Shown here: positions 1 through 6,954 of the stretch, in pieces
Position numbering within the stretch: the first letter of the stretch is position 1
Layout: the number at the start of each line of letters is the position of its first letter
Assembly (NCBI GenBank): GCA_019746975.1
Contig: JAIERK010000161.1
Coordinates: forward strand, 1 to 34,061
Reading direction: 5' to 3'
From: Candidatus Obscuribacterales bacterium
GTDB taxonomy: Bacteria; Cyanobacteriota; Vampirovibrionia; Obscuribacterales; Obscuribacteraceae
Length of the DNA stretch: 34,061 nt
Notes under the pieces: model-generated
Seen by the model: the letters and a program-made list of their open reading frames with translations, nothing else
What the model was told of the DNA's origin: nothing
Database searches by the model: none
Translations under genes and position numbers: made by a program

Positions 1-1622
1 GTTACACGACGTCGAAAGACGGAATTGGTGAGTGGTTCGTGAACGAGCACTGGGATGGAACTGGGTACCAGGCACAGGACGCAGTCAATCAGTACGCCGA
101 CGCATTGCGTCAGTCGGGCGGAAATCTTGATACATTCAGCGAACAGCGACAACGTGAGATGGCACAAAACATAGCTGAGAGTCTCCACAATTTCACCCTA
201 TCCAAGCGAGCCGCCGGCGAAGCCGTTGGCAACGCCGCGCTAGTAGCGGCTGCAGTTGCAGCAACTCCATTCACCAGCGGACTGAGCCTTACACTCTTGT
301 CTAAAGCCGCGCTTTTCGGCGCAGGCGGTACTGCAATTAAGGTAGCTACAGCCTCGGCGTTCAATGGAGCCGACTATACGTCGACTCAAATGGCTGTCGA
401 CGGCGGAACGGGCTTCGTATCTGGTGCCATGATGGCGGTCGGTCCACGCGAGTTAGCACAGTTGGCTAGGTTAGGTTCAGGAGTAGGTACGTCAGCTGCT
501 GGTGCCTCGCTCGACGGACTGGCGATTCTCTCGGAAAAAGCCGGCGAGAGCATCATCAAAGAGGGGTCCAAAGAAGTCGTTCAAAAAACATTCGTGGACC
601 TGGTGCAGCGAGCCATCTTGAGTAACAGCGATGAAATACCGGCCGCAGCGCTCAAACAACTCGCGGCTCAAGTAGCAACAAACGGGAACGAGCGAGTAGT
701 TCAAATGTCTTTTGAGCTGGCTATGCAAAAGGCGACGCAAGAAGCGACGGCGAACCTCTTAGCCGTTAAGGCAACACAATACGGACTCCCAGCGATTTCC
801 GGCGGCGCGTCTGGTACTTTAAGCGGTGGTATACACGGCGCCTCGCAATGGGATAGTCGAGATCCCATCGGTAAAAACATCAGTAAGATTGGTGTATCAG
901 CAGTCGAGAGCGGTGTTCCCAGCGCCCTAAGTGCTTTCGCGACTTCCGCCGCCATGGACATGGTCTTCCACGGGCCTCGAACAATCAAGACACAGAACGA
1001 CCAGACTCGCGACAATATTCTCAAAAACTTCCTAAAGGACGAAACAGCCTCGTCGGAATTGGAGGCGTTAAAGAAAGTATGGACAAAAGATGCGGTTGAC
1101 AGATCCATCGCAGAAAATCAACTACGAATGAGATATGGCCTCTTTGATGGGTCCCGTGTGCTGGCGAAGAAGCAGAGTTATGAAGTGTTGGCTGATAAAG
1201 TTACGGACGATGTAGTCTTTCCTTCGCTGGAAAACAAAGCGGCTGAAGCTAAGGCCGGTCAGTGGATCGTGACAAGGCTCAATGCGGACGGTACGCCGAA
1301 CATCGAAGAAGGAATTCTAAATAGATGGGCGACTGTGGACAAAACATTGTTGAAAACATATCTCATCGGGGATCCCAAAAATCTGGAGCTACCGCAAATC
1401 AAGGCGTGGACAAATACAAGCGCCCCCCCGGTAATGGCAATGAAACTGTCGACGAGCGGAAAATTCCAAACGCCCTGGGGTCCGATGAACTTCCGACCGG
1501 GCGATTACCTGATCAACTACGATTACGACTTTGGTCGTTGTAAGGTAGGGCAGGACTTCGCCAGAGTAACCGCACAGTCATGGAAGCAAACCTATGAGAT
1601 CGTGCCTGAGAGCATAGACTAG
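1..1622 (+). CDS. Large protein with hydrophobic Gly/Ala-rich segments (5' end outside window)
   Basis: The frame is open from the first bases of the window (codons start at base 3), so the first in-window start, GTG at 39, is probably not the real one and the gene begins upstream. About 540 residues are visible. A short helical stretch (after EHWDGTGYQAQDAV) is followed by an Ala/Gly-rich hydrophobic region (roughly residues 60-160 from the GTG, including ALVAAAVAATPF and GFVSGAMMAVG), an amphipathic helical middle, a second small hydrophobic patch near residue 300, and a compact C-terminal domain of about 170 residues rich in aromatics (PWGPMNFRPGDYLINYDYD). I do not recognise the family. 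The layout of hydrophobic core followed by a distinct terminal domain resembles the middle of the giant protein at 6955-17172, but no sequence identity is claimed. Function unknown; membrane interaction is only inferred. Confidence 0.75.
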   Translation, partial: YTTSKDGIGEWFVNEHWDGTGYQAQDAVNQYADALRQSGGNLDTFSEQRQREMAQNIAESLHNFTLSKRAAGEAVGNAALVAAAVAATPFTSGLSLTLLSKAALFGAGGTAIKVATASAFNGADYTSTQMAVDGGTGFVSGAMMAVGPRELAQLARLGSGVGTSAAGASLDGLAILSEKAGESIIKEGSKEVVQKTFVDLVQRAILSNSDEIPAAALKQLAAQVATNGNERVVQMSFELAMQKATQEATANLLAVKATQYGLPAISGGASGTLSGGIHGASQWDSRDPIGKNISKIGVSAVESGVPSALSAFATSAAMDMVFHGPRTIKTQNDQTRDNILKNFLKDETASSELEALKKVWTKDAVDRSIAENQLRMRYGLFDGSRVLAKKQSYEVLADKVTDDVVFPSLENKAAEAKAGQWIVTRLNADGTPNIEEGILNRWATVDKTLLKTYLIGDPKNLELPQIKAWTNTSAPPVMAMKLSTSGKFQTPWGPMNFRPGDYLINYDYDFGRCKVGQDFARVTAQSWKQTYEIVPESID

Positions 1623-1678
1623 CGTGGAGGACGAATCAACAGGTCAAGCGACGATTGGATAACAGGCAATTAGTCAAT

Positions 1679-1697
1679 AAAAAAGGAGGATTTTTTT
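1679..1697 (+). other. A6-GGAGGA-T7 motif after the first gene
   Basis: Six A, then GGAGGA, then seven T. The A and T runs can pair and the T-run could help end transcription of the upstream gene. GGAGGA is a perfect Shine-Dalgarno core, but no start codon follows at usable spacing, so I do not call a gene here. Confidence 0.3.
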
Positions 1698-1716
1698 ACC
1701 AAGCAAAAAGTTAGGT

Positions 1717-1768
1717 GCAACACATAATGGGCTGGCGCTTTCGGGTCGCCGGTTCATTATGTGTTTGC
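1717..1768 (+). other. Long stem-loop (structured RNA, terminator or repeat unit)
   Basis: ACACATAATG at 1720-1729 pairs perfectly with CATTATGTGT at 1755-1764. The stem continues inward through GGCTGGCG (1730-1737) against CGCCGGTT (1747-1754) using G-U pairs. This gives about 18 continuous RNA base pairs around a 9-base loop, and the outer GCA and TGC can add a few pairs with one bulge. G-U pairs that fit RNA but not DNA symmetry suggest an RNA structure read on the plus strand. No T-run follows, so it is not a textbook terminator. It lies about 260 bases before the P450 start. Confidence 0.55.
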
Positions 1769-2029
1769 GCCTATACTTCTGCAGCTCCGGAATCCAATTA
1801 TCCAGGGTGGCACCTTCAATTGGACAGACGCTGAGAACAGGCTCCGCAAGGCAAGCAGAGCTTATTGTCTATCCACGCCAACTTGGTGCCTTTTTCATTT
1901 GTTTGCCATCGGTCGTGTCCATTTTGTGGAGTGCTGAGCTCAATCTTCATCTTTCCTTATTGATTCAAGCGCAACTTCTTCGGCGCCGATCTGTATTTGA
2001 CCTTGAAGGCGCGAGGCGAGGGATTGAAA
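1769..2029 (+). other. Leader region of the P450 gene
   Basis: No convincing reading frame is seen. The last bases hold a purine-rich GAGGCGAGGGA that serves as ribosome binding site for the ATG at 2030. No confident promoter hexamers were found. Confidence 0.3.
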
Positions 2030-3259
2030 ATGAATACTACGATTGCGAAACCAGAAATTGAAATTCTCGATCCACTCATGCGCATACCGGAAGGCGTGCT
2101 CGGGAATCCATATCCTCGGCTTGCAAACATGCGAGAACACGCACCAATTCTCTGGAGCCCCGAAGGCAACCAGTGGCTGGTCACCCGGTTTGACGAAGCA
2201 AACTCGATACTGCGCAACAATAAATTCGGCAAGCGTCTCGACAAATGGCGGCATCCGAATTTTCTTATGCGTGGTGCGATTAAATACATGCGTCCTGGCC
2301 AAAACATTCTTTTGCAGGATCCGCCGGACCACACAAGGATCAGATCACTGGTCAACACTGCGTTCACTCCGAAAGTGATCCACCAGTTGGAAGAGCATAT
2401 AACCGAGATCGCAGATGGACTGCTAGCGAAGATGCTCCGAAAAAACTCCTCCGATCTGATCTCCGAATTCGCATTTATAATTCCGGTAACCGTTATTGCG
2501 GAGCTCCTTGGTGTCCCTGCTTCAGATCGTGAGCAGTTTAAAGCCTGGTCACGAAAGATTACCATGGGAGCTGCTGGTGGCGGCTGTCCGATGAGGATCT
2601 TCGATTCGATTTTGGCGATGCAAGGGCTGCGAAGCTATCTTAGCGCGACGATCGATCGAAAGAAAAAATCTCCGGGCAACGATTTGATCTCAACACTTGT
2701 CGAGATTCAGGCAGAAAGCAACGATCGACTGTCGAAGTCGGAGCTGTTGGCCAATGCTGTACTTATTCTCATTGCGGGTCATGAAACCACAGTCAATCTC
2801 ATAGGCAATGGTACCTACAATCTTCTAAAAAGTCCGGATCAGAAGAAGGCGCTTCTACACAATCCTGATCTGATTAACGGCACAGTGGAAGAGATTCTTC
2901 GCTACGATCCACCTGTCCAGGTTGTCCGCCGACTGGCAAACGAGCCAATGGAAATCGGTGGTGTCCACATCAAACCCGATGATGCTCTAACGATACTGGT
3001 CGGTGCATGCAATCGAGATCCGCGAGCCAACCCGGATCCGGATAGGTTCGACATAACGCGCGAAAAGCCGAAACACATCTCGTTCGGTGCGGGCATTCAC
3101 TATTGCCTGGGAGCGGAGTTGGCGAGGACTGAAGCGCGAATCGCATTACATCAATTGTTTGACGCAGCTCCAGATTTGAGATTGGACGATACACCGGCGC
3201 TGTACAAAGGACCGTTTGCGCTGCGCGGACTGCAGCAACTCATGGTGACCACGAGATAA
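2030..3259 (+). CDS. Cytochrome P450 (soluble bacterial class)
   Basis: A heme-thiolate monooxygenase of 409 residues, the normal length for soluble bacterial P450s. Visible landmarks are the I-helix oxygen-activation motif AGHETT (residues 249-254), the K-helix ExxR (E288-R291, in EEILRYDPP), and the heme loop FGAGIHYCLG (352-361) with Cys359 as axial heme ligand. DPPDHTRIRSLV is the usual C-helix region with heme-propionate contacts. There is no N-terminal membrane anchor, so it should be cytosolic and need a ferredoxin/reductase partner; none is encoded nearby. A TTG at 1997 is in frame, but the ATG at 2030 has the purine-rich ribosome site GAGGCGAGGGA and fits the family N-terminus. The substrate cannot be read from the sequence; the general look is of the CYP107-like group. 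It appears monocistronic, with an inverted repeat just after the stop. Confidence 0.93.
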   Translation: MNTTIAKPEIEILDPLMRIPEGVLGNPYPRLANMREHAPILWSPEGNQWLVTRFDEANSILRNNKFGKRLDKWRHPNFLMRGAIKYMRPGQNILLQDPPDHTRIRSLVNTAFTPKVIHQLEEHITEIADGLLAKMLRKNSSDLISEFAFIIPVTVIAELLGVPASDREQFKAWSRKITMGAAGGGCPMRIFDSILAMQGLRSYLSATIDRKKKSPGNDLISTLVEIQAESNDRLSKSELLANAVLILIAGHETTVNLIGNGTYNLLKSPDQKKALLHNPDLINGTVEEILRYDPPVQVVRRLANEPMEIGGVHIKPDDALTILVGACNRDPRANPDPDRFDITREKPKHISFGAGIHYCLGAELARTEARIALHQLFDAAPDLRLDDTPALYKGPFALRGLQQLMVTTR

Positions 3260-3292
3260 GGTTTGTTCCCCCATTTTTGACCAGATCCCTCA

Positions 3293-3324
3293 ACACCAAC
3301 CATCGCAATTGCGCTGGTTGGTGT
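3293..3324 (+). terminator. Inverted repeat downstream of P450
   Basis: ACACCAACCA (3293-3302) and TGGTTGGTGT (3315-3324) form a perfect 10-bp stem. The 12-base loop can add a further CGC/GCG pairing. It starts 33 bases after the P450 stop. No T-run follows, so termination is likely but not certain, and it could instead be a protein-binding palindrome. Confidence 0.55.
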
Positions 3325-3336
3325 CGTTACTAGAGC

Positions 3337-3534
3337 ATGTCCGGACGGCTGGAGAAGCCGACGGCCCAAAATAATCCAGAACTCGCATCGGCAACCCTGA
3401 AATCATGGCTTGAGAAGTATAAGAGCGCCGTGTTGACTCTGGATAAGCCTGACATATTCGACAAACGCTGGAGCCGGGCCGCTAGTGGATGGAACACCAG
3501 AACGAAGCTAAACTACGAAAAAATCCTTAAGTAG
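3337..3534 (+). CDS. Small basic hypothetical protein (65 aa)
   Basis: ATG to TAG, 65 residues, lysine-rich and hydrophilic with no membrane segment or known motif (contains LKSWLEKYKSAV and ends in NYEKILK). It begins 12 bases after the inverted repeat that follows the P450 gene and has no strong ribosome binding site, which weakens the case. A hairpin lies just behind its stop (3558-3588), consistent with a separate transcript. It may be a real small gene or a chance frame; no family recognised. Confidence 0.3.
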   Translation: MSGRLEKPTAQNNPELASATLKSWLEKYKSAVLTLDKPDIFDKRWSRAASGWNTRTKLNYEKILK

Positions 3535-3557
3535 TTTTTCGTACAGAATTGAGTGTA

Positions 3558-3588
3558 GAAGAGGGTCACTACGGTCGCGACTCTCTTC
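3558..3588. terminator. Hairpin after the 65-aa ORF
   Basis: GAAGAGGGTC (3558-3567) pairs with GACTCTCTTC (3579-3588), ten pairs with one G-U, around an 11-base loop. The following CAGTTTGTGGTT is only moderately T-rich. It could end transcription from the left. Confidence 0.4.
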
Positions 3589-3628
3589 CAGTTTGTGGTT
3601 AGAGACATCGACATCCTGTTATAACAAA

Positions 3629-3656
3629 AGATAACTAGTATGTACTCCAGTTATCT
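3629..3656. promoter_or_regulatory. Nested inverted repeat upstream of the lipoprotein operon
   Basis: AGATAACT (3629-3636) and AGTTATCT (3649-3656) are perfect inverted copies with a 12-base spacer. The spacer itself contains AGTATGTACT, an imperfect palindrome. It sits about 75 bases before the start codon at 3732, and a TATATT hexamer (3671-3676) follows. The geometry suits a dimeric repressor or activator site; no regulator is identified. Confidence 0.35.
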
Positions 3657-3731
3657 CTCGAACGGCGTGCTATATTGACGACACATAGGAATTACCGCAA
3701 CGACGCGGACATCTACTTTTGAGGGCAACCA

Positions 3732-4559
3732 ATGAAGCGAACTCTAATATCATTTCTCGCTCTGTCCCTGATTATGCCACTAAGCCTCGCGGGCTGCGGT
3801 GTCTCGTCGTCGTCTGGTCCATCAGAGCACTACGTCTCCTCCACTGTCAAAGGTGAAGAGCAGAAGATTAACCTCGAAGAAGTTAAAAAAGCCTTTTGGG
3901 AAACCAAGGGTAAGGACTTCAACGGATGGATGGCTGCTCTGGAAAAGCGAATCAATGAGATTTATGAAGGCAAGGAAGTTGTCTCATTGGATGCGAGTCG
4001 CGAGACTGGAAAGCTTGCGGTTACTGGTTATATCGAGAAAAATGACAAGTCCGGCTATCAAGATGGCGAAGAGAAGTTATTCACCATAGAACAGACAGGC
4101 GATGTCACCAACAATGAGCTGCCATACCGCGTTGCCGGTCATGATGGGCAGCCGTACTACGCCGGACATCACAGCATTCTTGACAGTCCATTTGTTCAAA
4201 TGATGGTTCTCTCCCACCTCATGGGCGGCTGGGGCGGCAGATATTACACACCATACCCTCAGACGGTCATATTGAGAGATCATCGCGACGGTTTCCGTAG
4301 CTCACCAGCCTACACATCGCAAAAGTCCACCAATCAGGACTTTTCGTCGCGCTACAAGCGCAATCTGAGTGGTAGCGGTTTGGCCAGCAAAAAGGGTTTT
4401 GGCAACGACTCGTATAGCACTACTGGCGCTACCACAAAGCGGAGTTGGGGCTTCTTCAACAAGTCAACCAGCAGCACCAGCACGACTAAGCCAAGTTTCG
4501 GTTGGGGTGGTCGTCGGTCATTCGGTGGATCGCGTGGCTGGGGTGGTCGGAGACGCTAG
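3732..4559 (+). CDS. Predicted lipoprotein with Gly/Ser/Arg-rich tail
   Basis: 275 residues. The N-terminus is a clear lipoprotein signal: MKR, a hydrophobic stretch (TLISFLALSLIMPLSL), then the lipobox LAGC with Cys22 as the lipidated residue. This is followed by a Ser/Gly linker, a small mixed domain (residues about 40-130), and a central segment rich in His, Tyr and Gly (VLSHLMGGWGGRYYTPYP). The C-terminal tail is low-complexity and basic, with repeated GWGGRR/SFGGSRG motifs. It should be anchored at the outer face of a membrane. The stop is separated by two bases from the next start (4562), so the two genes are almost certainly co-transcribed and perhaps translationally coupled. The family is not recognised and no catalytic motif is visible. 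The basic Gly-rich tail may bind polyanions or cell wall material; that is speculation. Confidence 0.8.
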   Translation: MKRTLISFLALSLIMPLSLAGCGVSSSSGPSEHYVSSTVKGEEQKINLEEVKKAFWETKGKDFNGWMAALEKRINEIYEGKEVVSLDASRETGKLAVTGYIEKNDKSGYQDGEEKLFTIEQTGDVTNNELPYRVAGHDGQPYYAGHHSILDSPFVQMMVLSHLMGGWGGRYYTPYPQTVILRDHRDGFRSSPAYTSQKSTNQDFSSRYKRNLSGSGLASKKGFGNDSYSTTGATTKRSWGFFNKSTSSTSTTKPSFGWGGRRSFGGSRGWGGRRR

Positions 4560-4561
4560 TA

Positions 4562-5494
4562 ATGGAATACCTTCTCCACGTTAGCGATGCCAACGCCAAT
4601 CACATGACTGTTCTATCCCTCGATGCCGACATGGCAAAGAGGATGGCTATCGATGTGGTGTTCGAAGTCCTGGGGAATGAACAACCTGATCAACTTGTGG
4701 CAAATGGCAATCTGCCGGAAGGGCAAGTAGACGAATTCAAAGTTCTGCAAAAGCTGATTTTTGATCGCGACTCTGAAGGGCTGTTCATTCGCGAAGGAAT
4801 TAGCTTTCATGCGAATAATGCGGAGCTGAATCCGGACAAACCGCTGCTGGGTGCTTTCGTTCCAGCACAGAAGGAAGGCATAGAATACAGGCGTTGCAAT
4901 CTCGTAGTAGGCGGAAATGTAGGCGTTGGCATTGAGAAAGAACAGCCAGATTCGCTTCAGGAGCTGGCACGATTGATGTTCATCCATCAAGTCGCGATTG
5001 GCACGCATGTAGATGTGACACGTGAGTTGGCCGAACTGTCCGAGACAATCGCGTGGGCCGAGAAGGAAGGTCTGATTGAGATCGATGTTCAGAAAGTCCA
5101 GTACAAGCTAACCGCCAAGGGCAAGCGCGTCCATGACAGTTACATTGAAGAAGCTCAAAATCTGATCAAACGGTACGATATTTTCGGCGATGTTGATGTG
5201 GATTCGAACACAGGCGAAGTTCATTTCGACACTAACCTAGGTCACGATCTACGAGTTGCCGTCTATGAGTTGGAAAGCGTCGATCCATATCGTGCGCGTT
5301 TTCTCTTAGGATTAAACGACGGCGAATGGAATAAGTTGGAAGATTGGCCTGCGCTCAGTACAAGTGAGAGCTGGTATCGCGATATTTTCGCCCCAATAGA
5401 CCAGGCACCAAGCGTAGACGACATCGGTCGCGATGAGTTAGAGCGCATTGTCAGCCGCGGCAAGGCAGCCGTCCGCAAGGAATCGCAGCTTTAG
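4562..5494 (+). CDS. Hypothetical protein with winged-helix-like segment
   Basis: 310 residues from the ATG at 4562. An in-frame upstream ATG (4502) lies inside the preceding gene and is less likely, because CGGAGA before 4562 is a suitable ribosome site. No signal peptide or membrane helix is seen, so it is probably cytosolic. Residues about 133-200 look like a winged helix: a helical stretch (LARLMFIHQVAIG, LAELSETIAWAEKEGLIEI) followed by the typical wing phrase YKLTAKGKRVHDSYI. The C-terminal part (VAVYELESVDPYRARFLLGLNDGEW) is a separate mixed domain. I do not recognise a named family. Pairing with a lipoprotein in one operon hints at a cytosolic partner or regulator of an envelope function. 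The gene faces the M28 peptidase convergently. Confidence 0.8.
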   Translation: MEYLLHVSDANANHMTVLSLDADMAKRMAIDVVFEVLGNEQPDQLVANGNLPEGQVDEFKVLQKLIFDRDSEGLFIREGISFHANNAELNPDKPLLGAFVPAQKEGIEYRRCNLVVGGNVGVGIEKEQPDSLQELARLMFIHQVAIGTHVDVTRELAELSETIAWAEKEGLIEIDVQKVQYKLTAKGKRVHDSYIEEAQNLIKRYDIFGDVDVDSNTGEVHFDTNLGHDLRVAVYELESVDPYRARFLLGLNDGEWNKLEDWPALSTSESWYRDIFAPIDQAPSVDDIGRDELERIVSRGKAAVRKESQL

Positions 5495-5802
5495 GAATTA
5501 TATCCGGAGTGCGCGCATGAATTGCTGACCAATTCGGACAACGAAACAAGAGACCATGAACAACTTGCCATTCAACGAGCGGTATTAGCGTGGCTACTAA
5601 ATTTGCGCGAGTATTGAGCAAAATCGAGAAGCAGCACTACTCATTGACAACATTTATTAGTGTGTCTCATCAAATTCCAAGATTTTTCGCTCTCTTTGAG
5701 AAGCACCGCTAATGGCTTTTTCGCGCAGCGCGCTTGACTGCCGAAACAGATTTCATGCACCACAAGCAATTGTTGAATCTGCAATAACCAGCCAGACGAT
5801 CC
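5495..5802. other. Convergent intergenic region
   Basis: 308 bases between the stops of two converging genes. No reading frame with coding character is seen. GCGCAGCGCGC at about 5725-5735 is a short palindrome after a T5 run, and loosely related copies of GCGGTATTAGCG and CGCTAATGGC are present. No clear terminator was found. Confidence 0.3.
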
Positions 5803-6912
5803 CTATCTCTCGCAAAGTTCGCCGACAACGGATGCGAGACCAGATACAACGCGAGCAAGATTGTCATAGTTGATCTTATCCGGTGTATCCTCGGCTTCGT
5901 GATAATGCGGATAGCGATAGAAAGCGGTATCGGTAACCATAATAGATGAATATCCAAATCTCCAGAAATTGATTTGATCGGAAAAATCCACGCCCTTAAT
6001 CTGTTCAGGAATTGCGATTCCTTCTGATGGAAATTTGACGGACTTCCGAAATGTACCAACGCACTGCCGAAGTAAAGATGCCGACTGAAGGTTGGAAACA
6101 AAGGAAATGAAATTTCCAGTCTTTGGAAACGTCAGATCGAACACTGCGTGTGGATACTGCTGACTGTTCGGAGCGTCAGTGTAAAATCCAATAGTTTCCA
6201 AACATATCATGGCAGCAACCTTCTCCTTTCTCTCGTTGCAAGACTTAGCATACTGATAGCTTCCCATTTGCTCTGTGCGGAAAAATGGTGGCTCCTCATT
6301 CGTGAATGCAACGAAGCGCAGAGTCTTGGTCGGCACTAGAGGCCGAAGCAATCTTGCAATCTCGAGAAGTGCTGCTACTCCGCTTCCATTATCATTTGCC
6401 GCCGGGCAGTCATACACAGAATCATAGTGCGCACCGACAACTACAATTCCGGAGCTTGAAGAAGCACCACTTTTTTCGGCAATGACATTGAACGCAGTAT
6501 GCTTAACTGTTGGAAATCTGATGCTGTCACTTGTGACCGTACGCTGCGCCTGACTAAATGTTTCAACGCTAAACTCTTGCCGCTGAGGAACATAATCACT
6601 GCTTCGGAAGATATGCTCGATATAAGCTCCAGCCCGCTCGAGACTCTCTGGTGCGCTCGTGAGACTGCGCGCCCCTATAGCACCTGCAAGCAACCAAACG
6701 TGGTCGGACAGCCGCTTCGACAGATCAATTTCGGCGTCAGTAAGCGGAGGTAAAGGACCATCATATGAGCGACCTGGAATTAAAAACATATGGCGATAAA
6801 AAACAACAATTCTAGCAAATTTTGCTCGAAGCCATGTTTGATTCAAAGACCGCAATAGGCCTGTACGCTCCGTCGGAAAGATGAAAATCGCCCGAGACAT
6901 TCTAGTAAGCAT
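5803..6912 (-). CDS. M28 family zinc peptidase (aminopeptidase-like)
   Basis: 369 residues from the ATG at 6912. The M28 co-catalytic zinc signature is complete: GAHYDS (H162, D164), AANDNGSGVA (D174 as bridging ligand), FTNEEPPFF (E206 as general base, E207), CLETIGFY (E239), and YPHYHEAEDTPDKI (H338). The family removes N-terminal amino acids or cleaves small peptides using two zinc ions. The phrase PGRSYDGPLPPLT after a hydrophobic stretch (FARIVVFYRHMFLI, residues 32-45) is typical of membrane-anchored bacterial M28 proteins, so the first ~45 residues probably form a poor membrane anchor. MSRAIF (Met5) is an alternative start. The gene is divergent from the giant gene with only 42 bases between starts, so the two may share control. 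Confidence 0.9.
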   Translation of the reverse strand: MLTRMSRAIFIFPTERTGLLRSLNQTWLRAKFARIVVFYRHMFLIPGRSYDGPLPPLTDAEIDLSKRLSDHVWLLAGAIGARSLTSAPESLERAGAYIEHIFRSSDYVPQRQEFSVETFSQAQRTVTSDSIRFPTVKHTAFNVIAEKSGASSSSGIVVVGAHYDSVYDCPAANDNGSGVAALLEIARLLRPLVPTKTLRFVAFTNEEPPFFRTEQMGSYQYAKSCNERKEKVAAMICLETIGFYTDAPNSQQYPHAVFDLTFPKTGNFISFVSNLQSASLLRQCVGTFRKSVKFPSEGIAIPEQIKGVDFSDQINFWRFGYSSIMVTDTAFYRYPHYHEAEDTPDKINYDNLARVVSGLASVVGELCER

Positions 6913-6954
6913 TTAGGACTAACATCAACTTTGGGGTTCGACTGGGAGTGCGAG
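6913..6954. promoter_or_regulatory. Short divergent intergenic region
   Basis: 42 bases between the start codons of the M28 peptidase (minus) and the giant gene (plus). GGGAG at 6945-6949 is the ribosome site for the ATG at 6955. There is no room for two independent promoters, so at least one must lie inside the opposite coding region or the peptidase must start further in. Confidence 0.5.

Noticed and set aside
1759..2061. 100-codon frame starting in the right arm of the hairpin.
   Set aside because: It overlaps the P450 start, has no ribosome site, and its composition is not protein-like.
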